64,000 nt of DNA. Origin: Hormiphora californensis. Its lineage: Eukaryota > Ctenophora > Tentaculata > Cydippida > Pleurobrachiidae. Below, one piece after another: positions 36,727 to 49,784 of this stretch (positions within the stretch are counted from its first letter, which is position 1; the number at the start of each line of letters is the position of its first letter). A program made the translations under genes and the position numbers. The DNA is taken from assembly GCA_020137815.1 (NCBI GenBank), contig CM035358.1, forward strand, positions 3,334,292 to 3,398,291, read 5' to 3'. The notes under the pieces are model-generated. The model made no database searches, was not told the DNA's origin, and saw only the letters and a list, made by a program, of their open reading frames with translations.

Positions 36727-36921
36727 CTGTCTATCTGATTGACTACTCGTTATAGACATGATTGTCGGGTTAACCCAAGCTCTAGGACAGTGCCACACAT
36801 TATTCCACTTCTCTATAATGTACACATGTGATTATTCATGCTTTTATAACTCGTTTATAGTGTTACATTTGGGTTATTTTTGGTGCGCTGTGCAGATTAT
36901 GATGCTTTAGTGTTGATTCCT

Positions 36922-37951
36922 GGGGGTCTTTTCTGAACTTTCTTCTTAGGAAGATTCTTAACTTTCTTCTTTATAAGAAGGTTTTGCTAAGAACGTTTCC
37001 GAACATACAGATGGGAGAAATATACAATCTTCTTAGCGATTTTGTTGTTTCTGAACCTATACTTAGGAAGAAAACTCACGCTCCAAATTGGTGTCATGTG
37101 ACAGTACACAACCAATGGGGTACTAAGATTCGAATGGCGATAACCAATAGCAATCGAGCGACGAGCAAACATGGGGTTTAAATTGAGGTGTGAATTAGCT
37201 GGTACACACAATATTTTGGATCTATGTAGGGCGTGGGCCACAGCCTAATCATGTGCATTATGCAATTGGATATGGCTCCGGTGTCAACTCGTTCCCACCC
37301 ATTTCCAACAGTTGAAAAAAATCTAAAGGAGATGGAATTTTGCATTTATTGCATTTTTTGGATGATAAAGGTGTTATAATTAGAGGTACAACATGTTAAT
37401 TTTATGATTTCTTCCTTTTCATTTGCATATATTTATCGTCCTATGATGCTTTAGAGTCACAGCAAGACCCATAATTTTCAATTTTTTAAATTATTACAAA
37501 AAATACCGACTACCAACCGATTTAAATATAGCTCTATTGGATATCGCGTCAACATAAAATGGTTGTATGTTCATGTATGCTTGAGCGAATTCATCATTTT
37601 TATGATATTAGCTCTAAAAATGGCCCAAAATATATGTCTAACAGAGTAAGAATCTTCCTAAGTCGGCTTAAGTAAGGTCCGGAGCTGTCCTAACTTTTCT
37701 TGCTACTTAGGAAGAAAAAAAGAGAGCTAAGAACATTCTTAGGCCGCTAAGAAGAAAATTTCAAGGACTCACGCAGTTTTAATTCAATTATAGGGGACTT
37801 AGGAAGATAATTTAGGAAAATTCTTAACGCTAAAAAAATCTTCCTAAGTGCCATGTTCGGAAACAACAATCTTCTTAACTCTCTAACTTTCTTCCTAAAA
37901 CGGCCAAAAAGTTCCTAAGAATCTTCATAAACCTGTTCAGAAAAGACCCCC
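36922..37951. mobile_element. Non-autonomous DNA element, 1.03 kb, 17 bp perfect TIRs
   Basis: The ends read GGGGGTCTTTTCTGAAC and its exact reverse complement. Subterminal copies of CTTAGGAAG/CTTCCTAAG occur many times near both ends, as expected for transposase-binding sites. No coding frame for a transposase and no clear target duplication were seen. Confidence 0.8.
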
Positions 37952-38157
37952 TGCTCTCAAAATTGTGTTCATGTTTAGTTAAGTTCTGACCAGTCAAACC
38001 TTGCTATCATTGACTGCTTGCTAATTAATAACCCCGTCTTACTAATTAATTACCCCATCACAGTTGACTGCTTGCTAATTAACTTGCTAATTAATAACCC
38101 CGTCTTGCTAATTAATAACCCCGTCTTACTAATTAATTACCCCATCATCTAGCCACT

Positions 38158-40611
38158 ATGGGAGGGAGTGTAAAACCGGCGGATAATTTTGATGCAGAAG
38201 CAGATTCCGATGCCCTGAGGGCCGCCTTTAAAGGTCTGGGATGTGATGGAGCAGCCCTTATAAGGATAATGTGTAAGAGGAGTGCAGAGCAGAGAGTTAA
38301 AATTGCATCCACTTACAAAACCATGTTTGGAAGGTAAATATCATGATTATTGAGTACATGCAGTGAACTTTATTATTGGATCAGGACTCAAGTTTCTAGC
38401 TAATCTCCAAACCGTTTTACCGATTACTAAATTGTCAGGGACTTGTTGGACGATATCAAGCGAGAAACACGGGGTAACTTCAAAGCTGTTCTACTGGCTC
38501 TATCTGTATCCAAGGCAGACTACCTAGCGCTGGTGTGTCGAAATGCTATCAAGGTAAATGGTACAGAGTTTAATAGGGTTAACAAATGTTGATAGTAGTA
38601 GGCAACTTGTAGATGATACTTTATAACCATGTAATGTCTCAAGTTACATAACTTATCGTTACATATTAGCATATTATATTAGCATATATTACATATTAGA
38701 TGTATCCACATGCTGTATGAATCAAGACAATGTAACGCACAGCTGCTGCAGTACCCGACATTTAATATAATTCTAACTGAATAGTACTTTACTTCCTGTC
38801 CTAGATGTTAGTCAATTAGTGGAATTAGTAGTATGGTAACCAGAACATGCCTTCCAAACGTCAAGCATAATGAAACATTAACGTCACTTGAAACATCACT
38901 GACACTGTGTCCGTTATTCAACAACTCTCTCACTACAGGGTGTTGGTACAAATGAGGGTGCACTGATCAATGTGCTAGTGGGTGCTACCAATGAGGAGAT
39001 ACAGGAGATACGGGCTGCTTATGAGAACTGTAAGTTGTGTTACTGTCAGAGCATTGGCCTGGCCCTATTCTCATTTCTTTCAAATAAAGTTCTGCACATG
39101 GAGTGCACAAGAACCGAAGTCAGGGCATTGGCCTGACAGAATCATTTAAATGTTCTGTAAACTAAATACTTTTGTAAGATAGCTCGTAGAACTTTAATCC
39201 TATTACATCTACCCCACTAGTGACGGGAGAGCAGCTGGAGAGAGAAATCCAGGGGGACACAATGGGCACCCTAAAACGGGTCCTAGTGGGACTTGCCCAA
39301 GGAAGAAGGAGTGGGGCAACAGAGTCAGCTAGCGATAAAGTTGTCGCTGATGGAGAGGTTAGTGAGAGGGAGAGGCGGAGAAAGATATGTAATGGTAGTC
39401 GTAGGGTTTGTTACACTTGAGTAAACACACACTACTACCCCCTCTACTAATCTGTTAGACTTTAGACTACTCCATTACTATCTCCTATACAGGCGCTATA
39501 CAAGGCTGGAATGGCTAGAGTTGGTACTGACACCGCTGTTTTCAATAAGATCTTGGTCATGAGGAGCCCTGCACATCTTCTAAGAGTGTTCGAGTACTAC
39601 CGTAGGGTGAGTGCCGGATTGTCACAAGTACTCGACGTTGATTGATTGTCATTGTGCTTTTTATAAGCTTATAGACAGTAAATTTACCGGCCATCCACGG
39701 CTGTTTTGATGTTAAACAAACTAATCCTCTCAGATATCCAACATTGATCTTGAGGAGAGTATCAAGTTGGAGATGTCAGGAGATACAGCACAGGCCTTCA
39801 TCGCTATCGGTAAGGTTTATCTTACAATATCATAAATCACCACCGAACTTTAGCCGCCTAGTATGAACAATAATTCAACCCCAAACCACATGTCCTCACA
39901 CAAACCCAAACCACATGTCCTCACACAAACCCAAACCACATGTCCTCACACAAACCCAAACCACGTGTCCTCACACAAACCCAAACCACATGTCCTCACA
40001 CAAACCCAAACCACATGTCCTCACACAAACCCAAACCACATGTCCTCACACAAACCCAAACCACATGTCCTCACACAAACCCAAACCACATGTCCTCACA
40101 CAAACCCAAACCACATGTCCTCACACCTGTCCTCACACAAACCCAAACCACATGTCCTCACACAAACCCAAACCACATGTCCTCACACAAACCCAAACCA
40201 CATGTCCTCACACAAACCCAAACCACATGTCCTCACACAAACCCAAACCACATGTCCTCACACAAACTCCCCACAGTCAAGGTAATCCAGAACCCGGTGA
40301 ACTACTTCGCTGATCAGCTGTTCAAGTCTATGAAGGGTCTGGGTACAAATGATAACAAACTGATACGGTTGATGGTGTGGAGGAGTGAGATCGACATGGA
40401 GGAAATTAAGGAAGAATTCAAGGTCATTTCCAAGGGCCAAACACTACAATCTTTTATTGAGGTATGTAATAGGAATAGGTAATTTGTTGATGTTTGTAGC
40501 TTGCATGGCATATTAGTCAACTGAACTGTCATTATTTCTTAACAATTCGCACACATACAGGGTGATTGCAGTGGACACTATCGGAACGCCTTGCTCGCAC
40601 TGTGCGAATGA
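38158..40611 (+). CDS. Annexin, four-repeat calcium- and phospholipid-binding protein
   Basis: Eight exons join in phase to 314 aa: 38158-38333, 38439-38553, 38939-39029, 39221-39357, 39493-39606, 39734-39809, 40277-40461 and 40561-40611. Four annexin repeats are clear: AFKGLGCDGAALIRIMCKRS, GVGTNEGALINVLVGATNEE, ARVGTDTAVFNKILVMRSPA and MKGLGTNDNKLIRLMVWRSE, with the usual ending DCSGHYRNALLALCE. The GxGT type II calcium-site loops are best kept in repeats 2 and 4; repeat 1 has Cys for Thr. The N-terminal tail is short. Such proteins bind acidic membranes in a calcium-dependent way. An acceptor (CCCATCATCTAG) lies 5 nt upstream of the ATG. Intron 6 holds a 25 bp minisatellite. The last two exons reappear at 50388-50718. 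Confidence 0.94.
39884..40270. repeat. 25 bp minisatellite in annexin intron 6
   Basis: About 15 copies of CACACAAACCCAAACCACATGTCCT. Because 25 is not a multiple of three, all three plus-strand frames read through as His/Pro/Thr/Lys repeats; these are not genes. The left edge of the 10 kb duplication lies at the end of this array. Confidence 0.95.
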
Positions 40612-41654
40612 ACCCTCTCGAAAGGACTACAAAACCAAAGAAAAACTACGTGATTGATAAACTTAAAATTAACAACACAGAATTTTTGTATTTAACTTGG
40701 CATGTTTTTGATTTCCGAAGTAATTTGAGCGTTGTACAAAGTGGTTTTGACCTTTTTGATGTATTCGAACGTTGGTTTTACGAAATTCAAAATCATTTGA
40801 TATCTATCCTGCCCAGAACGCTGAACGGGGAAGTATACAGTTTTTCAAACAGTTACTCATAGCACAGAAATTATGGAACTTTTGTTTTTTATTCACTCTG
40901 GAAAAATCAACGAAACATTTTTGGGCGCCGTGTGTTACGATCTGGGTGTTTGGTGGCCTGTTTACAGGTGCACACTTCCAAAAAGTTGATTCACTAAAAT
41001 GGCTCTAACCGCCAAACCACTCAATCGTTCTGGCTTATTCAAAGTTTATCTGGTAGGAAATGTAATGCAATTTATGCATTTAAAGTACCACTCAATAGTG
41101 AATAAATAGTAGAAAAATGGTGCCAACTCACTCTCTAAACTATTACTTTCTCAAGTGATGTTAAGGCCTGACCTCAACCCAAGTCCCAAACCCTAAAAAC
41201 CGTTTGTCAGCACTCACCAAACACCCAGATTTTAACGTTGGCTATTTTTTGCGGGCGCCGTTGGTCCCTGCAGCGCGGGATAAGGCAGAGCTTTTCAACA
41301 GATTTTAACGCTGGCCATGAGGAGCCTCGGAAATGTTCAAGTCGTGCACAATCAAGTCACGCCCACCAATCGACTTGAACATTTCCGAGGCTCCTCATTT
41401 TTTGCGGAGAAAACTTTTTTGAAATTCTATTCGCGTCGATTGTCGAACTTTACTTTCGCGAAAGCTTTCGATCTTGCGCGGTATGAGATAATGCGCGGAT
41501 TGACATTTGCGCGTGCTATTTTACATCAACGAATTTTGTTCGGAATAAACCCATAGATTTTAAAAGTCAAACACAAAATTACAAACGGTAAATAAATTAA
41601 ACCAGAACAACCAATATCCCAGCAATATCCACAATCCAAATATTAAACTCAAAG
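40612..41654. other. Gap between convergent annexin and repeat-protein genes
   Basis: No coding exon is supported. It contains a hairpin at 41317-41398 and a segment (about 40985-41025) resembling 20728-20765 in reverse. It probably includes both 3' UTRs. Confidence 0.45.
41317..41398. repeat. Perfect hairpin, 28 bp arms, 26 nt loop
   Basis: Arms at 41317-41344 and 41371-41398 pair exactly (ATGAGGAGCCTCGGAAATGT and onward). It is near the 3' ends of two convergent genes. Copy 2 holds the same hairpin near 51420-51500 with indels. Confidence 0.88.
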
Positions 41655-43012
41655 TCAAAGCACTTCATCAGGTACTGTTAGCCCAAAACTTTCCCTCCTA
41701 ATCTCTACAACCTCGTCCCCAGCTGATTTTATCTTCTGGATCAGATTCTGGCTAGTTTTCCGGATAACTTCTTCGCCCTTATCTGGTGTGTTAAAGTCGA
41801 ATTGACCTCGGTAGATAATGTCCCCGCCTGCATTTCCGTAAACCTGCAACAAAGAGTGATCAGGTGTGGGTTGTTCAAACTGATTAGAGATGGTCGAGCA
41901 AGGCAGGTTGAAGGAGGGTATCTGTATTAAATATACAAGTGTGGAGAAGTGGATAGATAACAAGCTAAAAAGACCACCTACATAAGCTCGACGGGCGTTC
42001 TCCCTAATGACCTTTTTCACCCATTGTATAGGTTTCTTCTGTTTCGTCTTTACAACGAGACCAAACGTGGTACTGCAGGGAACACATCATGTTAGTTAAA
42101 ACAGTATGAATACGGGGAATAGCAAAAGAGTAACATGAATTATAACTAAACTGCGTACTCAAGTCTGAAGTCTGTGACAGCCTTGGTTGCTCTCTCCTTG
42201 ACAATCTCTTCCCCTCCGTAGAGATAGACACAGTAGTCCACGAAGAACGGGTCTCTCTGAGTATCGTTATAAAAATACAGTTAAAGCGTGAAAAATATCT
42301 TATACTTAGGTTGACTGAGAGTCAGTTAAATTAGGGGGGGGGGGGTGCCATAGTGACAAACTGTTGATTTGTTACTCACTGTACCTTATCCTGAAACACA
42401 GGGATAACACCAAAGTTTTGGGCAGGTTCCCTTAAGTTCCAACGGTCATTGTTTTCCTTCATAAACTGCTCAAACTGTTTTCCCATCATACGGGTGGGAA
42501 CGTTAAGCTGAAATGGAACTGATTTAGTATTTAATCACTGTTAAATAGGGATTTTATACAGTTGCCCTTACTGTGCGAGGTGCTAAATCATGATGTTGGA
42601 GCCCCTACCTTTTGTACATATTGTACTGACTCCAGGAACTGTCGAAATTTCAAAGCTATCCTATCTAAAACTTCCCTATCCTCGTGTAGCAGAACCAATG
42701 TCCCATCGGATCGTGATTGTAGGGACATCTGACATATTAGGTTGTTATGTTCTTTACATTCGTAACAGTGGTGGGGCAAGGCAAATGTGAGGTTGGGAGT
42801 AAAATAGGAAAGAGTGGTGTCAGGGGGAAAGATTCATTGGAGGATCAGTACCTCTTCCATTTCGTCTCTGCTAAGAAAGCGTGTCAGTATCTTAATCCTG
42901 TTTTCTTTGTTAAACAGAAGCTCTCTCAGCCCACCCAATGCCGGTGATCCATCAAGTTGTAATTCTTGTTTGTAAACCTTGTTGAGTAAGGGGGTTACTC
43001 AACAATGTAAAC

Positions 43013-46000
43013 CAGGAAACGACCGAACCGGGATTTTTACCACCGAACCGAACCGAATCGGAAAAAAAATTTTACCGAACCGAACCGAATTTCGGTTACC
43101 GAACCGAACCGAACCACAGCAAATTTTTCATATGCAAAGTTTTATCAAAAAATTCATGGAGTGCACCGATCAAGGTGTTGAGAATCATTCTTTGAAATTT
43201 TGTAAGTCAATTTTTGCGTACGAATCGTGTTTCGAATCGGCAATGCTAAGCGGGAGTGATGTTGATAATTAGCGGGTTCGAGATGGATTGTGCTGATACA
43301 TGATCCCCAATCAAGTGTAATTAGGAAATTTAGGGGGACATGATTCATTGTCTAATTAGCAGCATCACGTATCAGCAAAATCCATCTCTAACTCGCAAAT
43401 TAGAAACAAAACTCCCGCTTAGCAGTGCCGATTCGAAACACGATTCGTATACCATAATTTTGACTTGAAAAATTTTTCAAAACTTTTTTCACAAAATTTC
43501 TTGGAATGATTCTCAATACCTTGATCGATGCTCTCCATGAATTTTTAGAAAAACATTTAATTTTGTGAAAAAATTTTCTAAGTCAATTTTTGCGTACGAT
43601 TACGAATCGTGATTCGAATCAGTGATGATATCTGGAAATACTGTCGCTAATTAGACGATGAATCGTGTTACCCCTAAATTTCCTAATTAGATTCGATGTG
43701 GGTTCACGTACCAGCACGATTCATCTTGAACCGGCTAATTAGCAACATCACTCCCGCTTAGCATTGTCGATTCGAATCATGATTCGTACGCAAAAATTGA
43801 CTTCGAAAATTTAATGTTTTTCTAAAAATTCATGGAGAGCATCGATCAAGGTATTGAGAATCATTCCAAGAAATTTTGTGAAAAAAGTTTTGAAAATTTT
43901 TTTCCCTGCCCGGGTGAATGCCGAAGGCATTCACCCGGATGCCTTTTTACTTTGTAAAAAGGCATAGCAGGGTTAGAATTCGAAAACGACATTTTGGTAT
44001 ACGGGGGGGTAATCATGGTGACAAATGGTGACAAATGGAGACAAATGGTGACAAATGGTGACAAATGGTGATGGTGACATGACCGAATTTTCGAGATGAG
44101 TCACCATTTGTCACCATTTTTTCTAGAGCTTCCTAGAGGCATAATATGATATTTTATGACACTTATAAGCAAACTAGAGCACTTCTACCAGTGGATGATG
44201 ACAAAATATGAAGTTTCAAGTCGATTGGATGTAATTAAGGGGTCGTAAATGGTTAATTGCCATTTTATGTGTTGCACGAGAGAGGCACACCCTCAATGTG
44301 GGTTTTATTCGTTACACAGATATCGCAGATCAAAATAGTGTTCACTAAAATGATTTTCTCATCAAAACGCGTCGATCGAGTACCTATAACATGGTGTTCT
44401 GACAATAGCTTTACCCGGTAGCCTAAAACATGTACCCGTTTGGGATTTTTTAGGGTAATTTCTGAACTTTACGCCATAGATAGGTTTACACCGACTATAA
44501 TCGAAGCAGAATTTCACGCCGAGAAAGATGGTTGTATTTAATTTGTTCTAGGTTGTTTCTGAAGCAAAAAAAACCTAAAAAATCCTAAAAATCCTAAATT
44601 TAGGATTTTAGCACTAATTTATTTTTGAATAGGGATATTTACTCATAATTAGGGTAACATCGACATATATTGGAAGGAAATCAATAAATTTTAGAAAATT
44701 TTTAGAAATCTTCCCGAAATCCGCAAATTTCGTCAAAAAATGGTGACAAATGGTGCCAAATGGAGACAAATGGTGACAAATGGAGACAAATGGTGACAAA
44801 TGGTGATGGTGACATACCCCAAATGGACAGATGAGTCACCATATGTCACCATTTGTCACCATTTGTCACCATGATTACCCCCCCTGGTATACTAACTAAA
44901 TTGGTAGAGGGACCATTTTGGTCACACTTTCGTTGCGAGGGGCAACCCGGTACCACCCGGTGTACTCAGCGTAGCAACTGAGCCGCGCACACAACAAAAA
45001 GGTGCTCCTTTATCAAAACTTACAATGACACAGTTTGATGGACGTGTATGCTCGCGCCACTCAACAAAACATGAATAGCGCTGCCGTGTGTTTCGCGTGT
45101 TACATACACATTGTCATCTTGCGAGTCGAGTGTGAGAGGTTAGATAAGTAGTTAAGTTAGAATGTCAAAAGCTGGTTAGCAAGTGTCCATGTCATGTGAT
45201 TAAACTAAGCTATGTGAGAAGTATACTGACAGCTAGATCGTATGCATCTCACATTACATTATGACCAAGCCTTGATCCTGTTGACAGTGACACGTGAAAC
45301 GGTAGGGCAGGGAAACACAGCATTATGAATACATAATGCAATGATACTTGTTTAAGTCAATATTATGGTATACGAATCGTGTTTCGAATCGGCACTGCTA
45401 AGCGGGAGTTTTGTTTCTAATTTGCGAGTTAGAGATGGATTTTGCTGATACGTGATGCTGCTAATTAGACAATGAATCATGTCCCCCTAAATTTCCTAAT
45501 TACACTTGATTGGGGATCATGTATCAGCACAATCCATCTCGAACCCGCTAATTATCAACATCACTCCCGCTTAGCATTGCCGATTCGAAACACGATTCGT
45601 ACGCAAAAATTGACTTAGAAAGTTTTCGAAAAATTTGACTTTGAAAATTTTTCACAAAATTGACTTTTTTACAAAATTTCAAAGAATGATTCTCAACACC
45701 TTGATCGGTGCACTCCATGAATTTTTTGATAAAAAAGCATCTGAAATTGATGACTCCCTTATGAGGACATGATTCCATGGGAAGTCACGTATAAAATCAA
45801 TCCATATCGAGCCCGCTAATCAGCGAAATCACTTCCACATAGCATCGTCGATTCAAAACAGGGTTCATACGGCAAAATTGACATTGAAATCCATAAAAAT
45901 TTTCGTGAAATAATTGACAAATGATGGCCGAAAAGCCCGATTTTTGGCCATTTTTTGAACAAAAAATTCGGTGATTCGGCCAAAATTTTCCACCGAACCG

Positions 46001-46066
46001 AACCGAACCAACGAAAAAACACCGAATTTCCGAACCGAACCGAACCGAATATTCGGTCGCTTCCTG
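43013..46066. mobile_element. hAT-like non-autonomous element, 3.05 kb, 8 bp target duplication
   Basis: The ends read CAGGAAACGACCGAA and, reversed, CAGGAAGCGACCGAA. They are flanked by the 8 bp direct repeat ATGTAAAC (43005-43012 and 46067-46074), as in hAT insertions. Next to each end are arrays of CCGAAC. Internally there are large inverted modules with CGAATCGTGTTTCGAATCGG, and a second element is nested at 43997-44892. No transposase frame is visible. It lies in an intron of the repeat-protein gene. Confidence 0.87.
43997..44892. mobile_element. Nested foldback element with TGGTGACAAA arrays
   Basis: Both ends carry GTATAC, a G run and TAATCATGGTGAC facing inward, followed by short arrays of GGTGACAAAT. 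It is about 0.9 kb and sits inside the hAT-like element. Confidence 0.82.
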
Positions 46067-47185
46067 ATGTAAACCTGCACAAAATGAACTGAGTAACTGG
46101 CCCACATTGGTTAAGACCACTTCATAGAAGCTACAAACCTTATAACTGCGGTAAGATATCAATTTGTTAACTTGTTGGGTTGTTGTTACCCAACAAACTG
46201 ACCTTTGAGTTGAGGCAGTCTCTGAGTTTCATCTCGTAATCCTTACTGTGACATGTCACAGTGATGGAAGCACCTTTAAGATTTGTCTAATCAGGGGAGA
46301 GAGAGTTAGGCATGAGCATTCATTGTAAAGTATCATCTTAAATATCATATAACAGCTGACTAACTGTCAGAAACATGACCACTGTGTGCCACTAAACCCC
46401 GTGGTTTGGTTTGGTTCGACTGTACCTCCCACTGCGCCCCGGAGGCGCCTGGCTCAAGTGGTACTGTTGTATCCGTATTGTATCCCCGTGGTTAATAATT
46501 GATATACTATATATTCAACAAGCCGCACGTGGTTCTTTAACTCACCTTAACTTGTATTCTAAGTCTCTTAATAGCATAGTTGACAATCTCCATGTCTATA
46601 TTCTCCAAGCTAAACTGGTGAGCCTCCTCCCTTGTCAGCACCCTCCCCACCATCCTGGAGAGGTGCTGGAGTGTTTGGTCCACATTCCCTGATCCATCCA
46701 CATAGAGTATATCTCGATTCAACCTAACTTTTGTTCCATACCTCTTACTCTTTCTACGAGGTACATGGTAGGTTAGGAGTGCAAGGAGAGACAAGGGTCA
46801 TGTGTGTGTTATTGGAGTACCTAAAATTGTTATTTCCTACAGACGTTTATTAAGACAGTGTTATTCCTCATTACATTTACCGGGCTTGCAGTAATAGCTG
46901 CTGACTTTTAATAGCTTTGAGAGCTGCTGTCTTTGAGTAGCATGAGAGCTGCTGACTTTGGAATTTAGCTTTATTCAGTGTGAGAGCATTTTTATGCCTA
47001 TCTAAGTTGGTTCGTATTTTATGAGGCCCGTATTTTCTTCAATAAAAGTCTATCTATGGTGTGTTTAAAACCAGATTTAATAGTGTGTGTCATAAGTAAG
47101 GAAGGTGTTATAATTTAGGTATACCGCTCTGACGCTGAGCAGTGTCAGTCAAAATTCAGTTTGCTGGCCCCGTTTTGCCTGGGCG

Positions 47186-49224
47186 GTATACAGGGGGGGG
47201 GGGGGGGTGACACGTAACACTTTGTAACACTTTGTAACATGTGCAGAAAACTTTTTGTGCACGTTACATGTTACAAAGTGTTACATAGTGTTACAAAGTG
47301 TTACAAAGTGTTACATAGTGTTACAAAGTGTTACAAAGTGTTACATAGTGTTGCAAAGTGTCACAAAGTGTTACAAATTGTTACAAAGTGTTACAAATTG
47401 TTACGAAATATTTACAAACACACAAGGATTTGTAGCGAAGCAAATTTTCAATCTTTGACCAAAAAATTGATTTTGGAAAAATTTTATTTCTTTTTCCAAC
47501 AGAAACGTTGTATATCATCTTATTAAGTACAAAGAATCGATTACCAATGAAAAAAAAGTGTGTTAACGATTGGGTCACAACTCACAGGTGACTCAGCACA
47601 TTGGCTGCCTCTGAGAGGCACAATATTTTTAATATCACTCTAAAAACTTTACCGTTGTCTAAAGTTCATATTTTTCTTTACCAAATGGACTATTTCAGCC
47701 CTGATTTCCACAGTCGATGACATCGGAGGCTCAAAACATCCGCAAATTAGTAAAAAAGTGTATGTTTTAACCCTAGAAATGATTTAAAACTTTTAGATGT
47801 GTTCTAGAAAGACACCAAAGTCGTTCAAATTACTTATTCACCAACCGTCTTATATACCGCCTGGGCCAAAAAAAGTCATGGTACGCCGAGCCTCATATCT
47901 CCCAAATCTTAACTTCGATCACTCTGATGTTTTGACACAATGTTTGTATGGGTACTCATTCGAGGAATCCGGAGTTTCAATTCCTAAATCTTTAAAATTC
48001 ATTAATGAACCCCTTTTTTCATTTTTTGGGTTTTTCCACGTTTTCTCATTGTCAAATTCGATTTTATTCTTAAAAAAAGCAACCATGCATTAGATTAAAC
48101 AATAATAAATGGCAATCCGAATTTTTATTAAAAATGAATCAAGTTTAGTTGGTGAAATAAATGATTAAAAAATGGTCATTTTTACCAAACATCGATTTTG
48201 ACCCATTTTGAGGAGAAATCGGTAATTTCAGGCGCTAAAGGTTGGTACGGCCATTGCACTTGATCAATGTTGATGTTAGCCGGAATTTTAGCTCTCTATC
48301 TCAAAGTTCATTTTTCCGACTGAAATGAATCCTGAATGAACTTGAAAATAGGAATGCTTTTTCAAACCGGAATTTCACAGTCGTCCTTTGGGTATCGATT
48401 TCCTTTCAAACGCGACTAATTTTAGCTCAATTGGACCACCACAAGAGACGCAGTGTCCAGTTTTCTAACCCTGGGTCTGGTCATGTGACCCCCATTGAGA
48501 CGCTAGTGTCATTACGAAGTGCCAATAAGCAGGTGTAACGGTCGAGTATCACGTATCACATCTGCTAATGAGGACGGTGTACCGATACAGCGTCCGTTAA
48601 AATATAAGCTCTCTTGCTAACACGTCATAATTTGATGGGGATCACATGACCCAACCTAGGCTTGGTAAACTGGCCACTGTAATTCTTGTGGTGATCCAAT
48701 TAAGCTCAAACTGGTCGCGTTCGAAAGAAAATCGATAGCCAAACAAATTTGTGAAACTTTGGTACCAAAATATGGTCCCTTTTTGGTGTTCCTTCAATGT
48801 TCATTCGGGCGGAAAAAATGAACTTTCATCCAGAGGGCTGAAACTCCGGATTCCTCGAATGAGTACCCATACAAATATTGTGTCAAAATATCAGAGTGAT
48901 GGAAGTTAAGATTTGGGAGATATGAGGCTCGGCGTACCATGACATTTTTTTGGCCCAGGCGGTATTTTGTAAATATTTTGTAACAATTTGTAACACTTTG
49001 TAACAATTTGTAACACTTTGTGACACTATGTAACACTTTGTGACACTTTGTAACACTATGTAACACTTTGTAACACTATGTAACACTTTGTAACACTATG
49101 TAACACTTTGTAACACTTTGTAACACTATGTAACACTTTGTAACATGTGCAGAAAACTTTTTGTGCACGTTACATGTTACAAAGTGTTACAAAGTGTTAC
49201 GTGTCACCCCCCCCCCCTGTATAC
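47186..49224. mobile_element. Foldback element with TGTTACAAAG-repeat arms
   Basis: The ends are GTATACAGGGGG and its inverse. Each arm (about 220 bp) then has GTGACACGTAACACTTTG, an inner GTGCAGAAAACTTTTTGTGC hairpin-like segment, and tandem copies of TGTTACAAAG/TGTTACATAG. The Cys/Tyr/Lys/Val-rich frames here are repeat translations. Confidence 0.88.
47855..48964. mobile_element. TACCGCCTGGGCC element nested in the foldback element
   Basis: A 1.1 kb copy of the family described at 23028-24443, with the same long TIRs (TACCGCCTGGGCC, GTCATGGTACGCCGAGCC). It lies between the two arms of the foldback element. Confidence 0.88.
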
Positions 49225-49784
49225 AAAAACTTATATTATTATTATTATTATTAACTTTCTACAAACCTTGAAACCTCAATCCACTTCGAATTCAGGTTTT
49301 TAGCTTCAGCAGTAGTCAAATAGAAAGTAGTGTCCCCAATATTAGACCCTTGTTGTAGCAGTCTTGTTGCTCTCAATGATACAGCTTCGACAGCCTCAAC
49401 TGATGCACCCACAATGTGGATATGGTCCCCGTTAGAGAACCGCATCTTAACCTGCAGGAGCACGATAAGAGAACAATGAAATGTTCTGAGAACATATATA
49501 TATCGGACAAACAGCTTGGGTCTAATTCTAGTTCTGATTGTCACACCTAATTGTTATACCTCTGGGAATTGTGAGATGAGGGCATCTCTAATCTTCAACC
49601 AGCTAGACCTATTACATGGCACTGTTAGAACATGATCCTCCTCTCCTATGAGGAGCTCTTCTTCACCTTCCCTTGCTAGTATCTGAAGAATGTAGTGGAT
49701 GAGTGATAATTGTATAGCTTGCCTAGCTAGACTCTGTTTCACGCGCCCACCCGTGAAACACACCTTCTTTACAAAATATGTATC

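Larger units (their letters stand above)
46754..49266 (-). other. Intron filled by foldback and MITE sequences
   Basis: The intron between two exons of the repeat-protein gene. It contains a short element at 47118-47192 (ATACCGC to GCGGTAT ends), the foldback element 47186-49224 and the nested MITE 47855-48964. Confidence 0.8.

Noticed and set aside
39863-40482. Three overlapping frames of His-Pro-Thr-Lys repeats, also resembling a CRISPR-like array
   Set aside because: The 25 bp unit repeats without variable spacers and reads open in every frame; it is an intronic minisatellite.
45797-46162. Frames rich in FGSVRFG and RFGNSVFF
   Set aside because: They are translations of CCGAAC arrays in the hAT-like element.
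47239-47526. Frames rich in Cys-Tyr-Lys-Val and Leu-His-Ser
   Set aside because: They are translations of TGTTACAAAG repeats in foldback arms.
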